NCBI GenBank assembly: GCA_963920575.1
Contig: OY986965.1
Coordinates: forward strand, 22,828,047 to 22,892,046
Direction: 5' to 3'
Origin: Narthecium ossifragum
Taxonomy: Eukaryota > Streptophyta > Magnoliopsida > Dioscoreales > Nartheciaceae
DNA length: 64,000 nucleotides
Below are positions 45,033 through 56,806 of this stretch, in pieces. Both the position numbers and the translations under genes were made by a program. Positions within the stretch are counted from its first letter, which is position 1; each line of letters starts with the position of its first letter. The notes under the pieces were generated by a model. The model did no database searches, was not told the origin of the DNA, and was given only the letters and a program-made list of their open reading frames with translations.

Positions 45033-47680
45033 CACTGTTGATCTCCATCAGTGTATGAAGAATGGCCAAAATTCATCCACGTCATCACCTCCCCACCATC
45101 CCTCTCTCTCACTCGTTTCTCCCCCCCTCTTCTCACCTCACGATACCGCCGCCCTCGTCGGAGCCCCATCGCCGGCTCACCTTCCCGCCGCAAGTCCTCG
45201 CCAGAGATCCCAACGGCGAGGAGTTCCAACCTCACCGCCCTCTCCCTCCCCACCATCCCTCTCTCTCACTCGTTTCTCTCACTCGTCTCACAAACACATC
45301 ATAGCTTTTGTTATGAGTTATTTGGGTAGTTAAATCATCAATTGTCAGTTTGATATTTCATATGCTTGATGTGTTGTGAGGTTATGTGGGTAGCTTAAAC
45401 ATCATTTAGATGTAGTATTTGTGCTATATTTCTATACTTTTATCACTTGACAAAGTATATTTTTTATATTGATGTGTTGTGAGGTTATGAGCACTGATGT
45501 CCTCGTAGCTTCAAAATTTGGGTAGTTAAAAAGGTGATCTTAACAATTTTCTGTAGGTTTTTATGCACTATGATCCAATTGAGCCTTTGAAAGAAGGGAA
45601 GCGCGCGGTCCAACGCCTGTTCTTCATTGTAATGTTTGAATTGCTCTTCTTGGTTGGTTGTAAGAGTAGAAAGAGGAAAGTTGATGGAGCACCAATGCAC
45701 CATCGTCTTTGATGTTGGATTTGCTGACTGAATAGAGTGTAATAGCAGTGCTCTAATGTAAAAGAATGATCATTTTGAATTGCAAGAACAACTTTTCAAG
45801 TAATGTTAAATAACAAGGCGGTAAGTGTTATTTACATGAATTGCGATACCAGATTAAAAACCTAATTGACTGACTTATATGTTTTAGTTCACTTCAATGA
45901 AATGAGTTCAAGTGTAATGTGGTTGGCACGTGCGAAGCAAATTATATATAAGAGCTTTCTATTCACAAAGTTGTTTCCATGTTTAACTGGTATGAATTGC
46001 GTGTCCATAATATTGCTTGACATATCTTGGCAATCAATGTTGCATTGCACCCATTTTGCCATAGATTATTCTGAATTCATGGCAACTAAAGTCTCGTATA
46101 GAGAAAGAAAGTGCAAGCTTTAGCTTTGGGTATTTTTTCCATTTTATGGTAGCCTAGGATTTCATATGCATCTACTATCATTTGGTATTTTGACAAGGAA
46201 TATTCAACTCATGGACTATTCACTATGAATGTATTCTATATGTCCTTTATTCTTTTATGAAGGAAGAATATGAGCTTATAAGAGATTGTGTACGTGGACA
46301 AATACATTAATTTCATATAGATTTCTTTGTTGTAGGGATGAACAAGTTAAAAAATTGATAAATTGTTATTCTTTTCAGTGATACAATTTCATTTTTATGG
46401 AACATGTCATATACATACTTTTAATGTTCTTGGAGGCTTACATATCTATACTTATTTGCTCGTGCAACAACATCTCAATACGGCCCTCCTTTATGGGATT
46501 GATGTAAGTGGAATTTTTCCCTTAATCTAGCCTAACGGCTTAACTCATAAAAAAAAATAGGATCTCAATTAATAGATTGAGCATTTGATGGTAGATGGGA
46601 ATTTGCGTGGATGCAATTGTGCTCCATTTACATATGTTTTCTTGGGAGTTCAAGCTTGTATTTCATTTGTTTATGGTGTTTTATGGGGATGTGGAATGTG
46701 CCACTGCTTTCAACAAAGGTCAAATCATAATTATTTCGAACTCTTCATTTATTTCCTTGCGTTGAAGATACCAGTGAAAGAGTGGGTAGTTTATTGAGTA
46801 TGGTGGCTTATATATGTTCACAGGATGCTCAAGTTTTAATCGTTTTTGTGCCCAGGGGTATTGAACACAGCTGATCACATGATCTAATACTTGTGTATCA
46901 GAACATGTATGTTAGTAATTATAATGAGTATTTCTATATTGATAACTTTTATGAATAGAGCTACGTGAATTTACTGCCATTGATCAATAGAATAATTTCC
47001 GACATGAAAAGATTTTGAAACATTATGCGGCCTCCTTTGAAAATAAACAACAACGTATTAGCAGCTAGAAGTCTACATTTATTCACTTCATTTGAATAAA
47101 AATATGCTTACAAATTTGCTAATGTAATCAAAAGTGGTGTGCACATGTGAAGTTTCTCACGTGCTAAACCACTAGTAGGGATAAAAAATGGATGACCTAC
47201 GTAAACAACTTCAGTTTGCAAGAAACAATCTGCATCTTTTGTTTTTTTTGTCCCCCATAATTTGGGTTCTTTCCAATATATATAGCTAGCTAGCTAAAAA
47301 TAGGACGTGAAACGTTGAAATCATGCGGATATGGCGGAATAATTCAGATGATTAATTCGTATTGGAGAAATCTTTTTGATTAAATTGTATATTGATGAAG
47401 GAAGACTCATGAATCAATGATCTTCCCAACAAGTATGGAATAACGTTTTAAGTAGCTAGCCATCATGATCAGCGAGCGTCATAGGGCTGAGGTCGGGGTT
47501 AAAACAGGCCCGACACTTTGAATCACAATGCTTGGGATCCATGGACTTCTTTCTCTAAACCTTTTTGGGCTTTATCTAAGTTTATTGATGTTTATATCTT
47601 ATATCTTCCTAATCCAGTCTATTAATAGCCACGTCAAAAGCTACGTCAAGCTCAAAAATCAAGCCACTAAGCTCTCGTTT
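45033..47680. other. CT-rich start followed by AT-rich non-coding DNA
   Basis: 45080-45290 is CT-rich, with CCCCACCATCCCTCTCTCTC occurring twice (about 45089 and 45249), in the style of a 5' UTR. Short low-complexity ORFs are open in several frames at once, so none is called. From 45330 to 47680 no coding region or element boundary was supported. Confidence 0.4.
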
Positions 47681-47682
47681 GT

Positions 47683-49843
47683 TTGGGAATAGGGTAGGCA
47701 TAACCCCCTTATATCCACCTTTATCCCCAAGCAGAATAGGGTTAGTGGAATAAGAGTAAGATAGGTTAGCCAGTCATTTGGGGATAAGCTTTATCCCATC
47801 ACATCCCCATTTCTATCCCCACTGAATAAAAAAAAATATTTTAGGGTTTCAAGTAACACAAGATATAAAAATATTTATCCTAGAATTACCCTCGAGTGGA
47901 GCATGGCATGAGCCATGCCACGTGGCATGGTCATGCACATCAATACAACCCCATGCACGCCCACTTATAATAATATTTATTATTGTTATTTAATTTATAT
48001 TATTTAAATAATATAAATAATACTTTTTTACATGATGTGGACCAATCATGGTATAAAATAATACTTATATCAATATTTTATTATAATAACATATTATTTA
48101 ATACACTACACGTAGGAAAATGTTTCTACGCGCGTAGACTTTTTTATGCACTTCTAAAAATGCACGTAAATATTTTTGTGCGTGTATAAAAAAATTTTGT
48201 TTCTACGTGCAAAAAATTTTGTGAGTGCATAAACATATTTTATGCATTTTTATGGGCGTATCAAAACCTTTGTGCACGTAGAAATATTTTCCTATGCGTA
48301 GTTTATTAAATAATACTATTAATATGTTATTATAATAAAATACGAATATAAGTGGGTCCCACATGTCATGTGTCATATCATGATTGGTCCACATCATGTA
48401 AAAACTTATTTATTTTATATTATTTTTAATAATATATTAAAATAATATTATTATATTAATATAAGTGGGTCCGCGTGGGGACGCATTAATATGTATGACC
48501 ATGCCATGTGGCGATGCGATCATTCTTCACGCCCCACCGTGGGTGAAGGCCACGTGTACGTCGCAGGTGGCCACGACACCGGCAAGAACACCCTTAACAC
48601 CATTGAGCCATAGGACTCGGTAGAGGACGAGTGGCTATCACGACCAGCAATGGCGGAGGAGCGGGCGTCTGCTGGCGATGGCAAATGAGCAGGTGTCAAT
48701 AGAAGAGGGATTCGCCAGTGGAGGCATCGAACAGGGCGGGGTAGGGTGGTGATATTATACTTTATTATAATATAGTTTTACTCTATTTTACGCAATAATG
48801 TAATAATATAAATTTTTACGATTTACGCACAAATACTGAAAACTTACATAATAATTTATTCAAATATTATAATCTTGGACATGTCAAGATTTTCTTTATT
48901 TTTAATCAAATTCTCAATATACCATGTTTAAGGGCATTTTTGACATTTATTAATAATGAAATACAATTCCTACCCTCATACCACCTTCTACAACCAAACA
49001 CTGTGTTCTTATTCCAAGCAATCATTACTGATTTATCACTGTTTTTCAACCAAACACCAATCCTTATTTGGTTGTGAGATTGGCTGCACCAATCACGTAA
49101 TTGATTGCACCAATCCTGAAATTGTAGCCAAACAGTAACCCTATTCTAGCATTCTTATCATGGAATTAGTAATTGGAATTTTAATACAACGTTTTTAATA
49201 GAATACATGCCACCGATCCCATCTACACACGCCCCGATCCCATCTACAAAATCGATGCCTTTCTCCACTCCGGATCTGAAGAACTTCTTCATATCGACGG
49301 CCACCGAGCTTATTTATTTACAGATTTTTTTGTATTGATGTATCTGGTCTAAAACTAGAAAATGGCTTCTTGTTTACTTTATTTCAAGGTAATTTATAAT
49401 ATGATGGTTTGTTTGTGTATCTAATTATAAGTTATTCTACTTTAGTCAGATTGATTATGTCGAATATGTGATTTGAAAGTCAATGTCAATATATGCATCA
49501 TAATATTAGTAGCACAAAATTAGAATATTATATATTATATGTATTATAATATTATCAATTATGAAAGTCAATGTGAATATTATATGCATTATTATATTGT
49601 TAATTAAATTACCAATATGTCCCATAAAAATTTAAAGGTGGAATTTACTTTCTACCTCATCAATCATTATTTTTATTCCACATTTTCAATCCAAACACTA
49701 TTTTCTTATTCCAAACAATCATTACTGATTTATCCTTACTTTTCAACCAAACACCACAACTTTATCCCATTACCTATCCCAACATATTATTCTCTATCAT
49801 CTCTAAATCCGGAATAGCCTATCCTGCAACCAAACGACACCCA
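47683..49843. mobile_element. Cluster of GTTTGGT-family MITE pieces (nested)
   Basis: The left end TCGTTTGTTTGGGAATAGGG and the right end ..GCAACCAAACGACA are inverted. MITE-family blocks (cttattccaa.caatcattactgatttatc) appear at about 48995-49045 and 49705-49750. Between them lie the foldback element and a small palindromic piece at about 49068-49140 (ATTTGGTTGTGAGATTGG...). The order of insertion is not fully resolved. Confidence 0.4.
47895..48535. mobile_element. Foldback element of about 640 bp
   Basis: The whole stretch is an imperfect palindrome centred near 48200. Left-arm sequences GCCACGTGGCATGGTCATG, GCCCACTTAT, TACATGATGTGGACCAATCA and TTTTATTATAATAACATATT recur in inverted order on the right at about 48515-48490, 48470-48461, 48400-48380 and 48335-48315. 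It would fold into a stem of roughly 300 bp. It has no coding potential and no confirmed target duplication. Confidence 0.75.
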
Positions 49844-50622
49844 AAAGTGGAATAACATTTTCCCTACTCATTATTCCTTCCCCGGGAGCCCGATCCCCGA
49901 TCCACGGATCCCCCGCCCCCCGCGACGCTCCTTTCACCGGAACAAATTGGTGCGTTGCATATGTGCTGCAGTGTCGCCCTCAGAATTGGCGTTGAAGTTC
50001 CTACCACACAAGTGCTCTTTTTTTGAGTGTTTATGGGGTTTTGTTATGGTGTGGTTTTTGTGTAGATTTTTTGTGCAGGGAATGCGGTGGCGTGTGTTTG
50101 TTCACTGGTTTTAGTGGCTTTTGTGGGCAATCTGGTGGAAGGAATTCTTCTCTATATTGAACACGATCACCGGTTCTTTGTGGATATTTATGAATGAATG
50201 TACACATGCAAAGTTCCTTCTTTTATTTCCTTTTTCAAATTATATATCTTTATCTTGAATAAGTCGATTTATCGTTTCTATTTTTTGCATTGTTTTCATT
50301 TGATATGGTGAGGAAAACAATATCACCAATTCTTTGTGGATATGCATAAATGAATGATGTTATACAAACATTGTGGATATGCATGAATGAATGATGTTAT
50401 ACATACATGCAAGGTATTAGTGTATATCTGTAAGTTCAGATATGGTATCTTTCGTTATCATAGATCTATTGTTTGGGTTTTAAGAGTCTCATTGGCTCCT
50501 TTGTTTTAGACTGTTTGATTGATAATACGTAACTTTTTTAGCATAATCAGTGACAGTGCACTTCTATAACTGAAACTTTCATGCATATTTGTGTCTGTTT
50601 GATTGCTTGGGAGGTGCTTGAT
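49844..50622. other. AT-rich non-coding DNA
   Basis: No gene was recognised. A phrase of about 33 bp containing TTGTGGATATGCATAAATGAATGATGTTATACA-like sequence is duplicated near 50333-50405. Confidence 0.45.
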
Positions 50623-50625
50623 GTA

Positions 50626-51422
50626 GGGCGCGTTTGGCAGGGCTTGAATGGGCGGAATCCGGTGAATCCGGTGAATTGGCGGATTCCACGAACGCTCATT
50701 CGAGTGTTTGGCTGATTTTGTCGATCGGAATCGGCGGAATCCGACCCGCGTCGGATTCCAAAATATTGGAATCACGGCGTCCGCTCAAATCAAGCGGACG
50801 CCATACACATTCGGATGTGGATCCCGAATGTGAAGAAATTCAGAATGACCATTTTACCTCCTTAATATTTAAAATGGCTATATTTATTATAACTTTAAAT
50901 ATACATGTTGAAACTTTATGAAATTAGTCTCATTGGAAAGATATCATCGATATCTTCGTTATGAGACCAATATTGAGTATTTTTTAAAGCAAATATTTGA
51001 TGTAATTTAATTTATAAAATCATTTAATATATTATAACTTAAATTATACCTGAATTTTCAATAATTTCGATCAATCATTTTACATGATTAGATGCATTCA
51101 AAGAATTAATTTGGCCTAAATTTTCAATAATTTCGATCAATCATATCTCGTGGGTATTGTTATTATTATAATAAAAACATGCCTTAATTTGAAGAAAATT
51201 TAAAGTTTTATTATTAATTTGAAGAAAATTAGCAGATTCAGCTCATCCAAAATAGATAAGCCAAACGCCAGAATCAACAGATTCAGCTCATCCCATACAG
51301 ACCAACCAAACAACAGAACCAAAATCTATGGAATCACCATATTCGGCTCATTCCCCATTCAGCTAATTCCACAGATTCCTCATTCAACTAATTCATCAGA
51401 TTCAGGTTTGCCAAACACACCC
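50626..51422. mobile_element. MITE with PIF/Harbinger-like ends, TSD GTA
   Basis: The left end GGGCGCGTTTGGCAGGGCTTGAAT and the right end (reversed) GGGTGTGTTTGGCAAACCTGAAT are flanked by GTA on both sides (50623-50625, 51423-51425). The interior has repeated GGCGGAATCCG / AATTCATCAGATTC motifs. The 797-bp length is long for a MITE. The superfamily is inferred from the 3-bp duplication and the G-rich, GTTTGG-bearing ends. Confidence 0.65.
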
Positions 51423-51429
51423 GTAGAGA

Positions 51430-51749
51430 ACCACCGCTCCGAGGAGGAACCCATCCGGCTCCACCGCCTGCCAGCTATCAAATCCCACGATGAAGGATGT
51501 GAGTGCACTACCAAACAAGTGTATGAGAAGGGAGCCAAGGAAGTTGCTCTTTCAGTTGGGAGCGGTATTAATTCTAAGTTCAATCGTCTTTCACTGTCTA
51601 TTTTCTTATCTTTCAGTCAGATACTACTAAATTGTAAAATTCAGTATAATGTCTCAGCAAGCATAGTTGTTTATTGGCAAACTAGCAGCGGAAATACGTA
51701 CACAATGACCGGCATAACTGAGAGCACCGTAGCAGATATCTTTGACTAA
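51430..51749 (+). pseudogene. Kinesin-7 motor-domain fragment
   Basis: The piece reads [22 protein letters not shown], an interruption of about 80 bp, then [23 protein letters not shown] and a stop where tyrosine is expected. This matches the nucleotide-binding part of plant kinesin-7 (NACK/CENP-E type) motors. The P-loop, normally GQTSSGKT, is altered to WQTSSGNT. The essential lysine and first glycine are lost, so ATP binding is impossible. The upstream motor N-terminus and everything downstream are missing. It lies directly against the MITE at 50626-51422. Confidence 0.75.
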
Positions 51750-52521
51750 TAAGAAGGCTAATTTTGGATACATATTGGATGAGTCTCTAATTTCTTCTCC
51801 TTCTTTTTTGCTTCATTTCCTGTCAGAGTTCTCATTCCATCATGATTCATTTATTAAAAAGGTGATTTAATTTGCCTCTCTCCAGCATGAGGAGAGAGCA
51901 TTTCTCTTAAAATTCTCAGCAATAGAGTTGGTCACTTTTATCTCGCCTATTGTCATGTGTTATCTGAATAGACCCGGAGATCATGGTCTTTTTCTGTGCC
52001 GAGCTATCATCCGATAAACTTGATGTCACTTTTGGTTTTATCCAAGACATGGCAATTTTTGTGACAAAGTGAATTATGCCTTGCAGTCTGATTAGGTGCT
52101 ATCTCAAATTATTGTTAACGGAAGTGTAGTGTGTCCACCAATTATGCGGGCCAAATTCCTTTAATTGAATGAAGATTTTATTCACCTTGCATTGTACATC
52201 TTTTCCTTCTAAGCTGTCAGTTTTGGGAATAACTGTTGTAAGCATGTCAATCTTTTGCAGGCTGAACTTGGGAAAACAAGTGCCCTACAACACCTGACAA
52301 AGGAAAAGATGCTATTTTTGATGACTACAGCCCGATAGCAGCCCCAGTGTTTGAGGTTAGTTTGCTAGAATGGTTTACAATTGTGGTCATTTATTTAAGC
52401 TTGTTCATTCTCTCTTTGTTACTCACAGAGCGTAGAGCACATTTACTTAAAATGATATGAAATCACTACCGGTGGCACATATCACATTGTGTATATATAG
52501 AGTTGGACTACACATTACTCG
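51750..52521. other. Non-coding DNA after the kinesin fragment
   Basis: A possible exon-like patch follows an acceptor at 52260 (GCTGAACTTGGGAAAACAAG.., ending before GTTAGT at 52356). It could be a further decayed exon, but I cannot assign it. Confidence 0.35.
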
Positions 52522-52526
52522 AGTAA

Positions 52527-53048
52527 TGGCGCAGGGTAAAACGTGAAAGGTGGACCTCTCAACGGGAGAGATAACCGAACTCTCTATGGGAGAGAAAGAC
52601 CAGAATTCTCTAGGGGAGAAAACAAAACCCTAATTTTCTTATTCATCAAAAACCAACCTTTTACAAACCCTAAGGCCTCCTTTTATAGGATTAAGGAAAG
52701 ACCAACTCAACTAAAACATGGACTCAACCAACCAATCCTAATCCAAGTCCTAAAACTGAAATTAAATTCGGAATTTAAAAGAAAAGGATAAATCCTACTC
52801 AAACTAGGAATTTGCCAAAAATAAAAACCGATAAAACTGCCAAAAAAGGAAAGTTTTCACTAAAACTGATTTTTATACTAAAAGGAAAAAAAATTTGACG
52901 ATCTGACCAGCCGTCATGGATAGATCGATGATTAACGACGGGCTCGTCGACCCGGTCGTTTCGACTGGTCGCACGCCCCGATCGGATACCCGGATCAAAA
53001 GTTATGGCCATCTGACGGTCGGGGTTGTCCGGATTTTGTCCTGCATCA
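52527..53048 (-). mobile_element. 3' LTR of an LTR element (family of 19428-19908)
   Basis: The plus strand runs TGGCGCAGGG ... CCTGCATCA, 522 bp. To its right, read in reverse, comes a purine-rich CCAGGGGAGTA immediately before the LTR and GACTCGAGGACGAGTCC just beyond, the expected polypurine-tract side. The element therefore reads leftward and its body continues into 53049-54330. A candidate target duplication AGTAA lies at 52522-52526, but its partner is outside the window. Confidence 0.8.
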
Positions 53049-54330
53049 TACTCCCCTGGTTGGAAAGGACTCGTCCTCGAGTCTGGATCGCTCTGAACCC
53101 CTCTGTGTGTACCCAGACGTCGCACAGGAAGAGTAGTAGAACTATGCACTTGGATTGGACGCCGGACTCTGTAGGCCTCCTCCTAGGACGACAAGAAGCT
53201 CTTCCGCCAGCGAAGTCTCTTCTGATCTGGCTGAAGTCTGAAATCAAGCTTGGTCAAGTCTGATTGGCTGGGCGTGATGGAGCTGGACTGACTTGAATCA
53301 AATCTGACCAGACCGAATTTGACTGAATCCAATCTAATCTGACTTAGCCTGAACTGGCCTGGACCTGGGCTTGATCGGATCTGGTTAGTGTAACCAAATT
53401 TGGTTGAACCCAACTGGTCCGGATCTGACTCGACCAATTCTAGGCATTTGAGTCTGACTCTGGCTAGATCCAATCTGTTGAAATCTGATTTGGCTGGATT
53501 GGGTCTAGCTGAACCCAATTGAATATGACTCAGTCTGACCTGGTCCAAGTCTGGGCTTGATTGGTTCTGGCTGGTACAGTCCAACCTTGTTGAGCTTGGA
53601 TGGTTGGGATTGAGCTCGATCAACTCTGCGTGACCGGGGTTGAGCCTAATCAGATGGAGCTTGATGGGATCTGATCTGATCAGAGTTGTACTGTCAAGAT
53701 TCGCCTTGAGATCAAGTGTAGCTTGATCTGAGTCTGACTCGATCAAATCTGTGAGACTGAGTCCGAGTTGGATCGGGTTCAGACATAGGGGATTTGATGT
53801 GGTCATCTTGGATGGTTGAGATCCGTCCAATGCCTGAGGAAGAAGCTTCATAAAGGAAAGAAACAATCCAGCGGCTGTGAGTGGTCGGAGTCCGATCTCC
53901 TGTGAGGGAAGCTCGGCGGACGTCGGAGACGGTGGAGGGAAGGTCGCCGGAGGCACGAGCGGCCATCCAACGGTCTTGATCGCGCCGGAGGACAACGGCG
54001 GTGGCGGATCTGGAGGAGGACGGCGCCATCAAAGCTTGGGTAGAGACGATCGTCGGTGGCGATCCATGGCCTGTCGGTGATTGGAATCCGTCGAGGCGGT
54101 GGCTAGAAGGACTCCAGCTTCTCCTGGCTCTTCCGATGGCCAGCCCCAGATCGGAGGCCCATAGCTGGGGTTCTTCAGCAAGGAGGAACAGCAGAAGCAG
54201 GGTCGCCGGAGTGGGGGTCCGACGATCAGGACCTCAATCCGGGGCGAGCTCGGCCATGGAGGCTTCGGGAAAGCCCTTAGATGCCGGAGTGAGGACAAGG
54301 TCGGATCTGGCAGTGATGCTTGGTGAGTAG
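53049..54330 (-). mobile_element. 3' internal part of the same LTR element, with an unusual repeated ORF
   Basis: The minus strand has a 270-codon ORF (53995-53183) of strongly repetitive composition, rich in S, D, L, R, N and P. Phrases such as NQSSPDLDQVRLSHIQLGS and NQIRSSPGPGQFRLSQIRLDS recur with a 186-bp period. No domain was recognised. 53820-54330 is GC-rich with low-complexity ORFs in both directions. The chromovirus at 54331 inserted here, and the sequence resumes at 63839. Confidence 0.45.
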
Positions 54331-56605
54331 TGTGAGGACCTGTCCCTCTACTCCTGTGGCTCGCTGTAGACCGCAAGGGCAATTTGGTAAATTGCGCCTT
54401 GTTGGTTTGTTTCACACCCGCGTGTGCACACACTGGCCTTGTCTGTGTTCGTGTTTGTTTAGAATGGCTAGGTGAACCCGAGATCGGAAGATCTGAGCTT
54501 GGGCTTGTGTTTTAGCCCAAGTTTGCCTTTCTGAGTAAAGGAGATCGATCTCACATGCCCTGGAGATCGATCATGATCGGGTCGGTGCTGTCTTTCTCTT
54601 TCGCGAGGACGGCCGTCGGCCGTCGCTCTCCCTTGTCAGAGAGGGAAGTCTTCCCCTCCCTTTTCCCCCAGCTTTTTCCCCTCTTTCTCGGCTTTCCCCT
54701 CCCCCTTTCCCCTCCCCCTTTCCCCTCCTCTTCCTCCTTCTCCTTCTCTTCTTCTTCCCTCCTCTCTTTCCCGCGGTGCTCTGTTTCTTCCCTTTACCGC
54801 CGGCGAGCTTCTTTCCCTCCGTTCTCCCTCCTCCGGCCACCAAATTGGGTGTTCTTTGGCTCGTTGGATTCGTGACAACGAGAGGAAGGCTCCTGGTGTG
54901 GTTTGGCAGCTTGTTGGTGATCAAATCGCGGGGAATCAGCCGAGGAAAGCGCAGCTAGGTAGGGTTATACCTACTGTGTTCATTTAGGGTTTTCTTGCGA
55001 TCTAGCCGTTGGATCTTGTGATCCTTGCTTTGTTGGATTTCTTATGCCTCATAGAATAACGGCTTTAAGTTTCATATTAATCAGTTGAGATTTCAGTAAG
55101 TTTTATGCAAGATTAGTCTCGGATTTCTGGTTTTCTGCTGTTCTTGAGAAACAGCCGGCTTGCGGTGAGTTTTCCGGCCGGCGAGTACATGATCTTGGCT
55201 TTTTATAAACATAAGCGCTGTAGCTCTACTCGTTATCTTTCCATTCCATCTTGTTTCATATTTTTCCGATTTATGTACGAATTGTTATGAATTGTTTTCT
55301 GAAGGGCTGCGTTGCAGCAATTAATGGGTAAGTTAGTTTGATTAACGATTTTTGATTAGCATTTTCCCGTTAATCCAACCGTTTGATGATTATGATTTTT
55401 GGATATGATGATCCTGGTTTATATACCTACTGGTGGCTAAGTTGGATCTTGAATCCGACGTCGGTTGGACGTCGGATCGACGGGATCAATTAGCCCCTAA
55501 GTAGAGGCTTTGGGTGTTTTTGAATATAATATTATATTTCGGAATATATATTATATTGTGTTTTGTCCATCATCGTTTTCGGGGTTGCTTCCCGTTGCAG
55601 GAGTCCGTGGTTGACGGTCGCGGTACCGTCGTAATGGCGGGACCCGCTCCGGATCGACTGGCAGCGGTTGGTGGTACCGCTGCAGCTATCCAGTAAACTT
55701 ATATGATGCTTGACATATTGTTGCATGTCTTTCCTTTTATCTGTGTATGTCATAGCATGCATTGTTGTTGTGTGCATTAGTGGCATTGGTTAGGGCGTGG
55801 GTGATCTTCGGGTCGCCGTCCCGAGGCTGGAAGCTCGAACTTAGCCCTAGGACCGGGGTTGGGCTGTTAGGACCCGGTTTGAATGGTGGTGCCCAGTCGT
55901 TTCGATGATAGGCTTAGATGACTGGCGCACTTGTTCTTGATGATTGTAGAGGTTGTGTCGGCCTTGAGTCGTATGCTGAGGTGTAGCCGATGTCTCACTG
56001 TGCGGACCCTGGGGTAGAGGTGTTGCCTACCCAGCGGTGCCTTTTTCCCGCCTGCAGTGCCGTTCCCTGGAGTTGTGTGTTCACCAGTGTTGTTCCAACT
56101 GTGTGCTGCTCCTGGGCACCAGGGACACGCGGTGGGGTTATGGGACCCCTGTATACACCCAGATCCTACTCGAGGGCGACACTGTTGCGTTTCCCTCTTC
56201 CTTCTGTGTGTCGTAGTGTAGATCCCTACTGAGCTTAGTGCTCACACCTACCCGGGCTGCGTTTTGCAGGTGCTGGCGTCAGTTCTTCCTCTGTGGCCCC
56301 TACCGGGCAGTTGGTTGGCGGTGCGGCGGCGCCAGGTGGAGTCTGAGAGGTGGCGATCTTGGTGGCTTTTTATCCTTTGTTAGTTAGTCTCCTACGGGAG
56401 TGATGTTGTACTTTGAATCTTCCCCTCTCCGAGGATTTGTATATATTAACACTTGAGTTTTTAATCTGAGGTTCGAGGGTGCTTTGGTGATTTGCTAGGG
56501 AGACCAATAGGTTAGAGGGAACCCTCGTCGTTCTTGTTCCGCGTTGGTTAGGTTCCGGTTCGCGTCGCCCGGCCCGGTTGGGCTTTCGCGGGTCGGGGCG
56601 CGACA
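54331..56605 (+). repeat. Left (5') LTR of the chromovirus
   Basis: 2275 bp, TGTGAGGACC ... GGGGCGCGACA. It carries the long CT-rich leader block (54650-54770) that generates low-complexity ORFs on both strands, and GAGATCGATC motifs where the older solo LTRs have GGATCGATCC. Confidence 0.95.
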
Positions 56606-56608
56606 GCT

Positions 56609-56620
56609 TGGTATCAGAGC
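56609..56620 (+). other. Primer-binding site (initiator tRNA-Met)
   Basis: TGGTATCAGAGC lies three bases after the left LTR and complements the 3' end of plant initiator tRNA-Met, the usual chromovirus primer. Confidence 0.93.
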
Positions 56621-56806
56621 ATAGGTTGTAGGTCCCAGGGTTTAGGATCAGGATTCGGTTGAGATTGAGCGTGGAATGGGTTAGTTTTATGTCTAGAACA
56701 TCCGTGCATGCTCCTTTTGATGTGTTATGCTTTTCCGCATTATGTTGTGCTGCTTTGTCTTGGGTTTCTGACGAGTGAATGCTCGTTGTCATTAGTGATT
56801 GCACAG

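Noticed and set aside
45051..45333. Three overlapping plus-strand ORFs of about 80-92 aa
   Set aside because: All three frames are open because of CT-rich sequence with an internal duplication. No conserved domain or downstream exon was found.
54555..54924. Basic and proline-rich ORFs on both strands within the LTR
   Set aside because: They come from the CT-rich LTR leader and recur in every LTR copy (11.3-11.7, 22.0-22.4, 61.8-62.1 kb) with different stops.
56609..56620. Possible tRNA gene fragment (TGGTATCAGAGC)
   Set aside because: The position three bases after an LTR identifies it as a primer-binding site. No cloverleaf can be formed around it.
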